DNA of 64,000 nt, taken from contig PYSS01000002.1 of the NCBI GenBank assembly GCA_003049465.1, positions 248,001-312,000 on the forward strand, given 5' to 3'. This DNA is from Magnaporthiopsis rhizophila. Taxonomy: Eukaryota > Ascomycota > Sordariomycetes > Magnaporthales > Magnaporthaceae. Under the pieces are notes generated by a model, which saw only the letters and a program-made list of their open reading frames with translations, did not search any database and had not been told where the DNA came from. Position numbers and translations under genes: made by a program. Positions 21,576 to 33,100 of the stretch are shown here, piece by piece; the first letter of the stretch is position 1; every line of letters starts with the position of its first letter.

Positions 21576-22694
21576 TCAGTCTGAATCCTTCTGCTCCTGC
21601 CCATCGGAATAGTACTCGAAATCTCCAGGAATGGGGGCCTCAGGACCTTGCTGGTCGTCGACTTCGTGCGTGGGCTGCTGCGTGCCTTTCTCCTCAGCAC
21701 GCTGTTGCTTTTGCTCTTCCTCCTCCTTCTTCCTCTTCTCCAACGCGACCTGTTCCCTCTGCGCCTCGCTCTCGATGGCCTTGAGCACGGGCTGCTCCCC
21801 ATCCGCGACGGCCCGCTCGCCCCTCAGGAGCGCCGTCATGAACATGGCCCACTCCCAGGGGCGGTCCTCGCCTCCGGGCAGGCTGTTGAAGTACTCCCAG
21901 CCCATAACACCTCCGAAGCGGGCGTGGTGGCCGGCCAGGAGCGGGAGCACGTACATCAGCGGCTCCCAGGGCGTCCAGCCGCCGCCGCTGGCCGGGTTCG
22001 TGATGAGGCCGACGACGATTTTGTCGGCGGGCCAGACGCCGCGGGCCACGGTGGCGTTGTACATGTGCGGGGAGCTGCAGTCGCCCCAGCCGCAGTAGAA
22101 CTGCGTGTTGAGCCAGGCGACCTCGTGGCCGCGCATGGCGTGCAGGGCGTCGTAGCCGAAGCCGCTGAGGTTGCGGCGCGGGTCGTCGTCGCCGAGCAGC
22201 GCCGACGCGACGGGGGCCAGGGTGATGATGAAGTCGCGGCCAAAGTCGGCGCGCAGGCGGTCGATGAGGCGCACGATGCCGGCCAGCGACATCTCCTCCT
22301 CGACGTCGAGGTCCAGGCCGTCGAGCCCGCGGCTGCGCACCAGGTCGCGCAGGGGCCCGTAGGAGACCTCGAACTCGACCGGGCCGCCGTCGAGCCTAGC
22401 GAAGGAGCCGCGGGCGGCGCCGCCCAGCATGCCGAGCACGCGCACGTCAGACGCCTGTAGCACGCGCATCTCAGCCCACAGCGTCTCGAAGCGCGGGTGG
22501 TCCGGATGGTGGTCGTTGAGCGTCATGCCGCTCGGGTCGTCGTTGAGGTGGATGGCGGCCACGATGACGTGCGTGACCGAGATGCCGGGCTCCGTCAGCA
22601 ACGGCAGCACCGAGATGGGACGGCCATCGGCGGTGTGGTGCGTCTGGTAGTAGGTGATGATACGCGGCAGCTCTGGCCGTGGAATAGGTGCCAT
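21576..22694 (-). CDS. GH18 family chitinase-like protein, no signal peptide
   Basis: Single exon, 372 residues. A glycoside hydrolase family 18 (chitinase or endo-beta-N-acetylglucosaminidase type) barrel is indicated by RIITYYQTH (strand 1), VRVLGMLGGAARG (strand 3) and the catalytic signature LDGLDLDVEEE (D-x-x-D-x-D-x-E; the Glu after DLDV is the expected acid/base). Later segments VAWLNTQFYCGWGD and GVMGWEYFNSLPGGEDRPWEW carry the usual aromatic substrate-site residues. There is no signal peptide and no chitin-binding module, so the protein is probably intracellular or leaves by an unconventional route. After about residue 300 the tail is a Glu/Lys/Gln-rich, probably coiled-coil segment followed by an acidic end. 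Substrate (chitin or N-glycan) cannot be decided from sequence. Confidence 0.85.
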   Translation of the reverse strand: MAPIPRPELPRIITYYQTHHTADGRPISVLPLLTEPGISVTHVIVAAIHLNDDPSGMTLNDHHPDHPRFETLWAEMRVLQASDVRVLGMLGGAARGSFARLDGGPVEFEVSYGPLRDLVRSRGLDGLDLDVEEEMSLAGIVRLIDRLRADFGRDFIITLAPVASALLGDDDPRRNLSGFGYDALHAMRGHEVAWLNTQFYCGWGDCSSPHMYNATVARGVWPADKIVVGLITNPASGGGWTPWEPLMYVLPLLAGHHARFGGVMGWEYFNSLPGGEDRPWEWAMFMTALLRGERAVADGEQPVLKAIESEAQREQVALEKRKKEEEEQKQQRAEEKGTQQPTHEVDDQQGPEAPIPGDFEYYSDGQEQKDSD

Positions 22695-23407
22695 CCTGGG
22701 CTGCTGTGCTCCCTCTAGGAGGTCCTCCAGGTCCCGGATGCGTCCTACCTACCGTGTGCAAGCAGGGTGCTGTGCTCGTACCTGGAGAAGTGGTAGGTAG
22801 GTGGCAGCAGCCTGCCCGCAGCCAGGTTCAGCGGGATGAAGCGCGTTTATATGTTCGCCTTGTCTGACTGAGAACATGTAACGAGTGAAGGCTAAACGGC
22901 GGTTCCCACTTGCCACGAACACCCCTCCAGGGTTGCACCTGCCTTTGTTACACAGTTGATACACTGTGCAACTGCTTTCTCCACACTCCAAACTCTTCAC
23001 CCTCCTCTCCCGTCACACTGTACCAAACATCGCAGCACACATCACACAAAAACATCACGGAATTCACTGGCAGTCATGGAAGATGAGTCCCCTGAGAGAC
23101 AGGGCGGTGACTGAGACTGTCTACCAAGCGACCACCGAGAACTGAATTGGGCAGTATCGAGAGTGGGCAACCGAAATACGAGCCGGCAAATGACGCCAGC
23201 GAGACAGAAGGAAAGACAATAAACGCAGCCGACCATCACACTCAATCCCAGCGGCGGCGGCGGCGGCGGCGGCGGAAATTTATGAACGGCAAGTTTCAAG
23301 CCGTTCTATCGAGCTTGGTTTTTTCAAGGTGAATGGATGAGCTCCGCCGTGGGAAACAAATGGGCAAGTAACACGAAACCGTTCAAACCTGTGAGTCCCT
23401 ACCACTC
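22695..23407. other. intergenic with GCG microsatellite
   Basis: A 713-bp spacer containing the GH18 promoter and the 3' end of the next gene. It has CTACC/GGTAGGT motifs at 22745-22754 and 22792-22802 and a GCG repeat. No gene is seen. Confidence 0.6.
23251..23275 (+). repeat. (GCG)8 trinucleotide microsatellite
   Basis: Eight consecutive GCG units plus a final G in non-coding DNA. Confidence 0.95.
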
Positions 23408-26400
23408 CTAAATCCTCAGCCCCCGAGACCGCACAGCTCCCACCGCGAGTGTCCTTTCGGGCGAGTTGATCAGGAACCCATCATTGTCATACAGCCCCAA
23501 ACTGTCCATGCTGTTTCTGTCAGGACTGATCCCGACTCCCAGAGTGCTGGTGCGGCGGCCGTGGCGACTTCCGACACTGCTGTCGCCATCTCCTCCTTCG
23601 CTCTGGGCCATGAGCTTCCTCCGTGGCGTCTCGAGCTGGGCGTTGCTGTCAAAAACCCCGCTCTCAGCAGCGTCGGTCCCGCCGAGCTCAGCCAGGAACC
23701 GCTCCGAGATCTCAGGGATGAAGCCGGCTGAGAAGCGGTCAAAGTCGACCCTGGGCATCTTCAGGTCCATAAACTGCTTGTCTTCCTCCGTCAGGCCTGT
23801 CAGGGCTGAAGCCTCGGACCGGTTGCACGTGCACCCCGTCCAGACGGCCAAGGGACACGTGTGCGTGCTTGGGGGATCTGCTGACGAGAATTGAGTCCCG
23901 TTCGTGGGCCGTGTCACCGTCGAGACGCCGTCACTGTCGGCATTATACCTGTCCCTGTCGGTCTCTTCCTGGCTGGTGGTGCCCAGAGCGAGATAGTTCT
24001 TCGTCCCAACCGGCCTGGCCGAAGGACCGAAGCCGCCGCCACGAAGCTGTGGTATTGTCGGGCTCTCGAGAGTGTTGCCGCCGCCGCCGCCGGGATGCGA
24101 CGACACGGCGCTGTAGCTGCTCAGTTGACTGTTCATCCGACGCAGCTCCACAATGGTGCTTGTGACGAGATACTTCTCTCCCGTCCCCCCAAGTCCGGCC
24201 CCGCTACCTCCCACGGTCAGCAGGCCCTTCTTCTCCTGGCGCAGCGTCTTGGGCGCGCCCGCCGACCTCGAGAGAAGCAGACGGTCGTTTGCGGTCACGG
24301 CCGCGTCGTTCAATACCTCGGGCTCATCAGGCTTCAAGACCATCACAGCTGGTGGGCGAGGTGGTGGGCATGGTGGAAGCGACTGCCGCGGCCTCGTGGC
24401 TGGCATCTTGTCCGGGCTGGCTGATCTGCCAGGGTCATCCACATACTGTGAGTATATCGACGACGCCGTTGACACCACCCTCTTCCCGCCTCTGACCCGG
24501 CGGGCCTCCATGGCAGAGCTGACGTATCTAACACTCCGGCTGGGCGAGAAGGTTCTCTTTTGGGGGCTTGACGCGGGACTTGGCGTCACCACCGACACAA
24601 AGTCGTCATCTTCTCCCAGCGTGGGAGAGGTGCAACGCCCCGTGTCTACACGCAGGTCGTGGGGTGGCCGCACGGCCCTTCTCGCAGTCGGGCTCTCGAG
24701 CTCATATTCTCTGTTCCTGTTAGACAGGAAGCTAGGTGTTGTGTTGGCCGTGCTCGGGCTGGTGACCGTGACAGATGGCCTGATGGGCAGAAGGCCCTCG
24801 TCATTCAACTCCCGCTCTCCCTCGTCGGGCGGCTGTGAGGGGAGTAGCAGCGGCGCCGGGAACACTCCCGATCGCATCCTGGTGCGGAGGCTGGGAGTCT
24901 CCAGCAGCTGCTGGATCTCCCGACGGCTCTTGTCGGATGTGCGAGATGGGCTGCTGGTCAAGATCTCGGTCTGCCCGTCGGGCGAGGCCGAATACAGAAT
25001 CCTCTCGGCGTGGTTACGGCGCTGAACCGGTGTGGGCGACGACTCGCCCGTTGAGTTCTCCCTCAGCTTCGGCGGCCGGTTCAGCACCAGCTTCCCCGAC
25101 CCGGCAGAGTCGACGACTCTTCCTCCCGAAAGAGAGACCCGTATTGGCGTGCCGCGGATGGATTGTGGCGTGCCCGGGAGTGTGACAAAGGGGTCGGTGG
25201 TTCCAGCATTCTTGGCTATGAAGAAGCTTTGCATATGATCAGAGATGCTCGACGACGGGAGGCTGGTTGCCTGTGTGCTGCTGTTCTGGGCCGCCTCGTC
25301 AACGCTATACAGCGTGGAAAGTGACTTGGAGCTGGCCGTCGAAGGCGAGTCGACCAGTCTGACCGACGTCCTTGACGGGCTCCGGCTAGGGCTGGTCAGA
25401 CGTGTTGCCACAGCCGTGGCTTCGTACACGACGTCGGTGGTGGTGGTATCACCAAACATGCTGTCCGGCTCGGAGACGTCTGACACTTCGGACTTATTCC
25501 GGACGTGGCCCGGGCTGGCCTGGATGACAGGCAACAGCCCTGAAGCCTTTGATGGGCTTGGAGTGCGTCTACGGTTTGCCGCCAGCTGGCTCAGGGGCAT
25601 GTCGTCGTCATCATCGACGAAGTCGTACACACCAACTGTTCTGGAGGTCATGGTACGCGCCATGAGATCCTCCCGGCTGCTGTTCTCCTCACGCTTGGGC
25701 GGAGACGTGGCCTGGCGGTTCCACCGCGCGACACCTGTCATGGTGCCCTCCTGTAGCCGGCGCTCGGTCGACTGGAGGATCTCGGCGAGCGTCGAGTCTG
25801 CCGAGGCCTTGCGGCCACGTGCCGTCGAGGGACGTCTTGCACCACTGCCGCCGCAATCACCGCCACTCATCACAGATCTCCCCTGCCCGGCCTCCTCGTA
25901 GATGAACGGGCGTGGATGAGACTGCTGGGGCGTCGGGCGGTTCGGGATGATCAGGACTGGCCGCGGAGGCGGCGGCAGCTTGCGGATCGGGACCGCCTCG
26001 GTCGAGTCCTCGCGGGGCCCGCTGATCACCAAGGCATCTTCAGCCTGCTGATGGCTATACAGTGGGAGTCCCGGAAGGTTCAGACGCGGTAGCGTCGGTG
26101 GCGCCATCATCTTGAGCGGCCAAGAGTCACGAAGCAACTTCTTGCCAGCGCTGCCGCTCTGCTTCTTCATCTTTGGCCCGTGGATGGCATCCTCGTCGAT
26201 CCAGTTGGAGTTGCGCCTATGGGGGCTGGTCTCGCTCCCGCGGCGGTCCTTGTCGGAACCCCCGCCGCCGCTGCTGTTGCCGAGGCCGAACCAGTTGAAG
26301 GACGTCCGGCGCGAGGACGACGACGACGAGGTCGGGAAAATGGGCGGCAGCACGGGCGCCAGGGACACGCGCCTGACGGGCGACAGGTCCCTCTCGGGGC

Positions 26401-26722
26401 TGCTGACGGACCCGCCGCGCTTGCGCAGCTTCCGCGGCGAGCCTCCGGGGCCGCCGATGCTAGAGGCGTCGCCGTTGTTGTCGATGAAGGCCGGCTCGCC
26501 CCACTGGCTGGCCAGCGCGACGCGCTGCAGCCGTGCCGACCGCCGCCGCGAGACCCAGACGCACGCGAAGCCCAGCGCCGTCGAGACGAGGAGCGCGGCC
26601 CCCACGGCGATGCCGATGATGACGCCGAGGCTCAGGGGGGATGATGGTGTCGTCGCGGCGTCTGGGGCGGCAGCTGCGGCCTGGCCCGTGTTCTCGGCAT
26701 CGACGCGCGCTGGTGGCTGCAT
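23408..26722 (-). CDS. single-pass membrane protein with long disordered cytoplasmic tail
   Basis: One exon; 1104 residues from the ATG at 26722 (MQPPARVDAE). The open frame continues 84 codons upstream, but that part is Lys/Asn-rich leader-like sequence, so the start at 26722 is preferred. A single hydrophobic segment (about 33-57, SLGVIIGIAVGAALLVSTALGFACVWV) is followed by RRRSAR, a stop-transfer signal. This suggests a short outside N-terminus and a ~1050-residue cytoplasmic tail. The tail is low-complexity: Ser/Pro/Arg-rich with many SPSR, SPER and TSPS sites suited to proline-directed kinases. There is a more ordered acidic patch near the end (KQFMDLKMPRVDFDRFSAGFIPEISERFLAEL). I recognise no known domain. 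The layout (Ser-rich ectodomain, one TM, long phosphosite-rich tail) is reminiscent of fungal cortical or wall-sensing proteins, but this one lacks a signal peptide and cysteine-rich ectodomain. Confidence 0.75.
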   Translation of the reverse strand: MQPPARVDAENTGQAAAAAPDAATTPSSPLSLGVIIGIAVGAALLVSTALGFACVWVSRRRSARLQRVALASQWGEPAFIDNNGDASSIGGPGGSPRKLRKRGGSVSSPERDLSPVRRVSLAPVLPPIFPTSSSSSSRRTSFNWFGLGNSSGGGGSDKDRRGSETSPHRRNSNWIDEDAIHGPKMKKQSGSAGKKLLRDSWPLKMMAPPTLPRLNLPGLPLYSHQQAEDALVISGPREDSTEAVPIRKLPPPPRPVLIIPNRPTPQQSHPRPFIYEEAGQGRSVMSGGDCGGSGARRPSTARGRKASADSTLAEILQSTERRLQEGTMTGVARWNRQATSPPKREENSSREDLMARTMTSRTVGVYDFVDDDDDMPLSQLAANRRRTPSPSKASGLLPVIQASPGHVRNKSEVSDVSEPDSMFGDTTTTDVVYEATAVATRLTSPSRSPSRTSVRLVDSPSTASSKSLSTLYSVDEAAQNSSTQATSLPSSSISDHMQSFFIAKNAGTTDPFVTLPGTPQSIRGTPIRVSLSGGRVVDSAGSGKLVLNRPPKLRENSTGESSPTPVQRRNHAERILYSASPDGQTEILTSSPSRTSDKSRREIQQLLETPSLRTRMRSGVFPAPLLLPSQPPDEGERELNDEGLLPIRPSVTVTSPSTANTTPSFLSNRNREYELESPTARRAVRPPHDLRVDTGRCTSPTLGEDDDFVSVVTPSPASSPQKRTFSPSRSVRYVSSAMEARRVRGGKRVVSTASSIYSQYVDDPGRSASPDKMPATRPRQSLPPCPPPRPPAVMVLKPDEPEVLNDAAVTANDRLLLSRSAGAPKTLRQEKKGLLTVGGSGAGLGGTGEKYLVTSTIVELRRMNSQLSSYSAVSSHPGGGGGNTLESPTIPQLRGGGFGPSARPVGTKNYLALGTTSQEETDRDRYNADSDGVSTVTRPTNGTQFSSADPPSTHTCPLAVWTGCTCNRSEASALTGLTEEDKQFMDLKMPRVDFDRFSAGFIPEISERFLAELGGTDAAESGVFDSNAQLETPRRKLMAQSEGGDGDSSVGSRHGRRTSTLGVGISPDRNSMDSLGLYDNDGFLINSPERTLAVGAVRSRGLRI

Positions 26723-28332
26723 TACCGAAGGGAAAGGCCCGCCGTGACGGGAGGCCTTTCGCCGGGGTGATGTTGACGATGTGTTTTCTTTGATAGTTGT
26801 CCTTGATTCGTTTTTGTTTTGTTTTTGTTTTTTCTGTTTCCCTCTCTCAAAAGCAAACCAAGCCAAGTAAAGGAGTGTATAGTTCACGGCAGCATGGGAA
26901 AGGAAGTGAACGGTTACTTGCTTCCACGATGGATGCTCTCCCGTGAAGATGAACAAAACAAAAATACTATGCACACAAGTAACGAACGTGTAAGAGTCGG
27001 TTCAGTGGGTGGTAGAAACCGGAGAGACGAGAGGGAGACGGACGACTCACGAGTAGGGAGAAAGAGGAAAGGAGAGGAGACGGAAATCATGGGGACGGCG
27101 AAGAGGGAGACGACGCATGTTCCTCGTGCATCAGCCGATCATGAAATTGATCAGAACCAGAAAAGACCGGTGTGTTATGCTGCGTGTGTCCGGAGAGTGG
27201 GCGCCGCCACCGGGGTGGTTGGAATGGGTTGCCATCTACAGCTTTCGGTGTTGTGCATTCCAGAGCCTGGCGGCCGAGACTCAGGGCGAGGATGTCTGCC
27301 CCCTGGGTAATGCAGAGAAATGGTTCACGAGGATCAGGTTGTGAGGCAAGAAGAAAAGGGAAGAAACGAAGAAAGAGCGGGCACACCGATAAAAGGAGAA
27401 AAGGAGTCTGAAGGGTTGGGAAAAAAAAAAAAAAAGGTACGGTTCATAGGCAGGCAGGAAGACCATACACCAACTGCGGCGAGTGCGCGAGCTCACCTCG
27501 CCATGCCCCGTCGACGGGCGCCCTTCTCAGCGGCCGGAATGTCCAGACCAGAAACAGCAGAAATCTCGATTAGAGATGCCCACAGCATCGCGAGGGTGTA
27601 ATAAAACATTGGAAATCACCAGGCCGCTTGGCCAAGCAAATCCGCGTACGTTTTTGTTTTTGTTTATGCCGGTGGCTTTGGGACAGAACATGCAGTGTAA
27701 ACGAAAGATCACCCATAAAGAGCACGGTTTGCCCACACGCTCGAGACGTTCATGACAACGAGCACAAGGCATCTTGTTGGAATTTTTTTTCTTTTTATTC
27801 TTCTCCTTTCCCATCGCCTCTTCCTCCACGCATCATATCGCGGTCAAATGTCCGCTTTCCCCATCCAACCCTTCTCTTCCCAAGCAAATCCCTCCTCAAA
27901 ACTCATCTCCATCCCTAGAAAAATCAGGACCGAAAACACCGGGCCCGACTTTTCTCCCTCGTTCTAATCACCAAATCCACATTTCATCAAATGGTTTGAT
28001 GGAATGGGATTGGAGAAAGAATGAGGGACGATGAAAGGGACATCCAATTGGATAAATGGTAGGGACTCGGAAAAAAAAGGCACAACATGAAAAACAATCA
28101 AAACCCTAGGTAGGTATGGCCATATAAAGGTGAGAAAAAAGGTACCCAAATATGGTGGGAGTAATGTCCGTTGCACATGACAAAAAAAAAAAAAAAAAAA
28201 AAGAGAACACAAGAAACGCTGAATCTCCCAAAATGCAGCAAATATTTTCGCATCAAGAATCGAAGATTTCAACAGGGTACAAAACAACAGGAAGCCTGCC
28301 CTGCTGTTCTCCCCCTCCTGGAGTGTGCGCCT
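26723..28332. other. intergenic / 5' leader, no gene recognised
   Basis: This 1.6-kb stretch upstream of the membrane-protein gene carries its leader and promoter and the 3' end of the DUF1996 gene. It has several A- and T-rich tracts (including 21 A at 28182-28202) and a CCTAGGTAGGTAT motif at 28105-28117. Open frames are short and of low complexity. Confidence 0.55.
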
Positions 28333-30166
28333 CTAGAACCGGTGCCGGGCGTGGCGTCGGAGATGCCGCAGATGCCGGCGAACCTGAGGGGCAGGCGTGC
28401 CGGCGGCGGCGGGCGTGGTGGTGACGGTCGTCGTCGAGTCGTCGTAGTCGGTGACGTACATGATCTCCTCGGCCCACAGGATCTTGCGCACCACGTTGCC
28501 CTCGGTGACATACTGCGTGCTCACGTACGACATCGTGTCGGCAGATGTCGGCGGCGGCGGCGGTGGAGGCGGCGTAGGGGTGGGCGGCGGCGGAGCGGGC
28601 GCGGGCGGCGTCGGTGTCTGCACGGGAGGCGGAGGAGGGGGAGACGGAGTCGATGCCGGCGGGGCCGGAGGGGGCGGGGTTGACGCCTCGGCGGCGTTGA
28701 AGGGCTCCCCAGGCGGCGAGCTCTCAGCGGCGACTCCAGCGTCGGCGGCCCCCGTCGCCTTGAACACCTGACCGGGCACGTAGGTCCCGCTCGCCGTGGC
28801 CGTCGAGCCGGGCGTGTAGCTGAGCACGGGCGCCGGCGGGATGCTGTCTGGGGGCGGCGGGGGAGGCCGGTTCGGGTCCTTGTTGGGGAGCGCGGGCGCG
28901 GGGCCGAGCTGGATGGGAACGTTGCCCGGCAGCGAGGCCAGGTCCTTGAGCACATTCTCGTTCTTGATTGCATCGGGCAGCTTGATGCCGCACTTGGCCG
29001 ACTGTGCGTCGGCCTGGAGCGTGAAGAGCGGGCAGTCCTCGATGCGGCCGGACGGATTGGTGCACTGGTCGGCGGCCTGCTGCAGGAAGCCCACGTCCCA
29101 GCCCGTCATGAAGTCGCCGTGGTAGCCAAAGCCCGAGACGTCGCCGTTGGAAATGACAAACTGCCCATCGCGATCCTTGAAGGCGTACGTGTCCCAGATT
29201 GTCTCGTAGAAGAGGCTGATGAGGCGCACGGGGTACCCTTCGGGGCAGTTGCCCGTCATGACGAGGTCGGGGTAGGCGACGTGGTCTCGGTGGTTCGCCG
29301 AGTCGGTGTCCTTGCCGTTCCAGCACGAGGGGAACATGAGCTCGAATCGAACGCCATTAACGCAGTTGGCATCCAGATACGCCTTGTCGGGTAGGAAGTG
29401 GCGGTACAAGGAGCCCTCGGGGGCCTTGGCATAGTTGAGGCAGTTGAAGCCCAGGGCACGCGCCTGAAGATCCGCCTGGTTGGTCTGGCCCAGCATCGCC
29501 CAGGCCGACTTCTCAGGATCAGGCTTGTTGACATCGCCCAGGGAGGTCGAGTAGTTCCTGCGCGTGGTGTCTCCAGCAATCATCCTGAAATTCTTTGGGA
29601 ATGCCTTGACCTGCTGGTCGTTGGAGTTCTTGAACAGGAGATAATACCTGAGCAAACAAGGTCAGTTTCAAGCAGCCCGTCGAACAAAGATTGTGCGGGC
29701 CACAGAGAGAGACATGCGCCAGAAAGGCCTGGCGACCAAGTACTTACGCCAACATGCCACCCTTCTGCTCGACAATCTCGAACTTGCCAGTAGCGGCGTC
29801 CCTGAAGTAGAGGGAGGGGTGCCAGTATGCCGACTTGTCCTGCTCGACGGCACACGAGGTGCAGTCCGACTTCACCAGGTCGTCGTAGGTGGCAGAGGGC
29901 CCAAAACCTGCGTGTCCAGGGGAATAGAGTCAGCTTCATGTGTTGAGCAACCGAGTGCCGGTCAAGGTGCGCATGCGCCAGAACATGAAGCGGAAGCGAG
30001 CCCTACCTCCGGAGCCGTGGATCGAGTGAACGTGCTGGGACACCTCGCTCGGAGAGACCAGTGGATCGATGCGGGCAAGGCCAGAACGCAGCCGGCACTC
30101 CATGCGCCAAAAGGCGTCGACGCCGAGGGCCATAGAGCCCGCGGCAGCTAGAGTCGTAAATCTCAT
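28333..30166 (-). CDS. secreted DUF1996 domain protein with Pro-rich tail
   Basis: Three exons, complement(join(28333..29647,29748..29907,30007..30166)), 544 residues. The start at 30166 gives MRFTTLAAAGSMALGVDAFW, a short signal peptide, followed by RMECRLRSGLARIDPLVSPS and EVSQHVHSIHGSGGFGPSATYDDL, the classic DUF1996 N-terminus. Both introns (99 and 100 nt; GTAGGG and GTAAGT donors) join in frame. The domain runs to about residue 340 (FELMFPSCWNGKDTDSANHR, HVAYPDLVMTGNCPEGYPVR, SGFGYHGDFMTGWD) and keeps several cysteines expected to form disulfides. It is followed by a long linker of Pro runs broken by Ala, Thr and Ser, then SADTMSYVSTQYVTEGNVVRK and an Arg/His-rich end. The molecular function of DUF1996 is not known to me; location outside the cell or in the wall is inferred from the signal peptide. 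Confidence 0.9.
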
Positions 30167-33100
30167 GATGGGTATAACAGAGCCAGTTTTCTTTGAGAAA
30201 GAAAGAGTTGCAGAAACCGAATCCAAGAAGGCCGTCTTGGAAGTGAGAGAAAATATGGAGGGACCCTTTTTTTTTTTCCTCTTTGCTCGGCACAATTCCA
30301 AGTCGTAGGCAAGGGGTCTCAGTTGACTGCCCGATCAGAGGTCGAGGCTGGGTGAAGCACAACTGGATCCAGCCCTCGGTGAAATTCGTTGCCAGTGACG
30401 TCGAGTCCGGACCCTTGTATGTGCGCTTTCCTCTTTGGGATGCGTCTTCCTCCTCTTTCACAGGGCGGCCAGGATTTGTCACAGCCCGTTTGCTCTCCCT
30501 TGGTTTCTTAGACAGTCCGTCGCAGGTGTGTTGCAGCGAGCTGCTAAAGAATGTTGGGGCTCGTCAGGCCTTTGCTCGGCTCGGTTGGTTGTTTGGTGTA
30601 GGTATTCGAAAAGGATTGAATCGAAGTCGCAACAGACGCAGTCTCGACGAGTAACGTGGTAGCCAAAAGTGAAGGCGATCAACACGCAAGATGAAGCGAG
30701 AGTGAGTGCACCAAAAAAGACAGGAAAAAAAAAAGAAAAAAAGAATGAATGTTGAACAAGAGAATGAACGTCGAGGTCAGCCACCGCAAACAACGCAACC
30801 CGAAAAAAAGAGCGTGATCGAGGGGTTGGCGCAAGAAAAGGAGCGAAGCGAAGCAAGAGAAGGAAGGAAGGCGTGGAGAGTCGGGACAGAGGGGGTGGGA
30901 AGGAGAGACATGGCCGAAGATATCCCATTTTTTGGAGTGGAAGGGGCCCGCCGTTGGTGCCCACGGACGGTGCCACACCTACGCACCGCACGCTCACCAG
31001 TCAGGCAGGCCTCACTGCCGGCCGCCCTTTTCCCCATGTTACTAACCGGGGTCCTTTGGCTCTGACCTCGGGTCGCTCCCACGCAGGTGCCGTGTTTCCC
31101 CGACGGCGGCCAATTGCGAGCGTCGTCAAACGTTCAGATTAAAGGGCAGAGCGCGCTCCCCTTGGCACGCGGCGTCTTCCAAGGTTCTTCCCTGTACGAC
31201 GGGCAGTTGCGGCTGGGGTTTCTCCTGGTCTGACAGGGTCAATCCATGGCGTCCGCCGCTCCAGTTTGATCCTCCAAGGGTCCGACCAACGGCATCTCGA
31301 GGCGGACCATCTGCCACTTTCCACACGCGCCGTCTCGTCTTGCCCGTTCTCCATAGCTGGCGCGGGAGAAAGAAAAGGAGGTCCGGCTGTTACACGGTCT
31401 CACAAGCGAAGTACCGTTTGGGTAGCGCTGCAGCGGGAGTTCCTGCGCTAGCGTGCTGTACGCACTGCGTCTATCCCCAGGCACGCCACCCACCTGGCAC
31501 CACGCCAAATGGGCCGTGCGCGCCCACTGACACTGCTGTTGCATGTTTTTACCCCACCTACACGTTAACCATACACCCCTTGCAGCGTTGCAATTGCGCT
31601 GGGGGCCAAAAGCCAGGGGCGACACAAAAAGACGGCTGACAGGGATCGGCATCGGACGTCATGGGGACTGGACGACGCCGCCGCAAAAAGAGGTTCAGAT
31701 AAAATACTGATGAGCAGCCTGGCATGCAGTTGGCCCTGCACGCCACACTGGCGCCTTTACTTCTTCAGCCTCTCGCGCGCATATCACATTCCAAAGCAAG
31801 GAAACTGAAATGAAGTCGGGACTACGAGCAGGAGAAGGCAGCTCACAATCAAATCCCCCGAGCACAGCATCCCTCCTCATCGCCGGTCAGATCCACCCAT
31901 CTGGTCCGAGCCCGTCGCAGCCTGCCTTCACCGTCCTCCCAGCGAGATGGATACTTCCTCTCAGCGCAGCAGTATCCATCACGCTGATTTGACGACTGTG
32001 CAATGTTGGGTAACCGTCCTCCGACGAGAGTAATATGAAGAACAGAAAAAGGGTCGCCGTCAGGCTCGGTCGCCGGCGAACCAAAAAGACTGGACAGGCT
32101 GGCGCGGGGCCAGGTGCTATTACACGCGGGCTGGAGGGGCGCCCTTTTCGTCGAACGGTTTCAGGTGAAATCTGCCCAATCAGAAGGCTCGCGCCACCCC
32201 CGCCCCTTTGACCCCTTTTATTCTTTTCTTTTTTCCGCCCTTGCACAAACGACGGCAGCGATCGGAATGCAACCTTCGGCCGGCTGGAACCTGCATCAAT
32301 TCCATTCCGCAAGATGGAGGATTTGCGTTTTGTGGCTGCGCCCACCCATGTTCGTGGATTCGACCCCTATTTATTGGTAAATTGTGATGCTATTCTGGTG
32401 CTGCAGATCTCGTGCAGCCAGTTCACACTTGATGACGCTCCTCAGAGATTTGATCAAATCTCTGGTTTCTTTTTCCTGTCACTTGTGATGGATAAGCGCC
32501 GACTTCATGGCCTGAGAGATGAAAAACCGGGCGATCAGGAGCGGGCATGGCGCAGCCGGAATGACAGGCCAGAAATAGCGTGGCAGATCACCCGTGTAAT
32601 TGCGACCTACTTTCTCGTGCCGCAACGTGCTACAACCACGGTGAATGTGCTGACCGCCTCAACATGCCGTCCTCGTCGGGTCTTACAGCCTCATGGGCCT
32701 GCTGGATCCTTCGTGCTGTATCACAGGTCGCCTTTCCCAGCTGAAAGATGGGAAAACGAGGTTGCACAAACATTTGTCGCATGACATGCATGGTAACATC
32801 CCTGGAAACTGTAAAAGCAAGCAAACAGCGTTTCCTAACCCGCGCACACATTGGCGTGCGTGCCTCTCCTGTGATTTGCCAAGTCTCGGCCGCAGCAAAT
32901 CAGGAAGCAGCTTTTACATGCATATTCCAAAAGGCCCTGGTCCTTGCCGCTCAAGTGACCGCAGCGCCGCAATACGAAAATTCATGCGTTTCTTGCCTCT
33001 GTGGCCCCGGCACCTCTCGGCCCCCAAGCACGCGGCGCCTTGCCCCTACATGAGCGATGTGTGTATGTGTGGGAAACAAAGATGACCATGCGAGCCACAG

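Noticed and set aside
26723..26974. N-terminal extension of the large membrane protein from the first in-frame Met
   Set aside because: The extra 84 codons are Lys/Asn/Gln-rich and leader-like, and the next Met gives a compact N-terminus before the TM segment.
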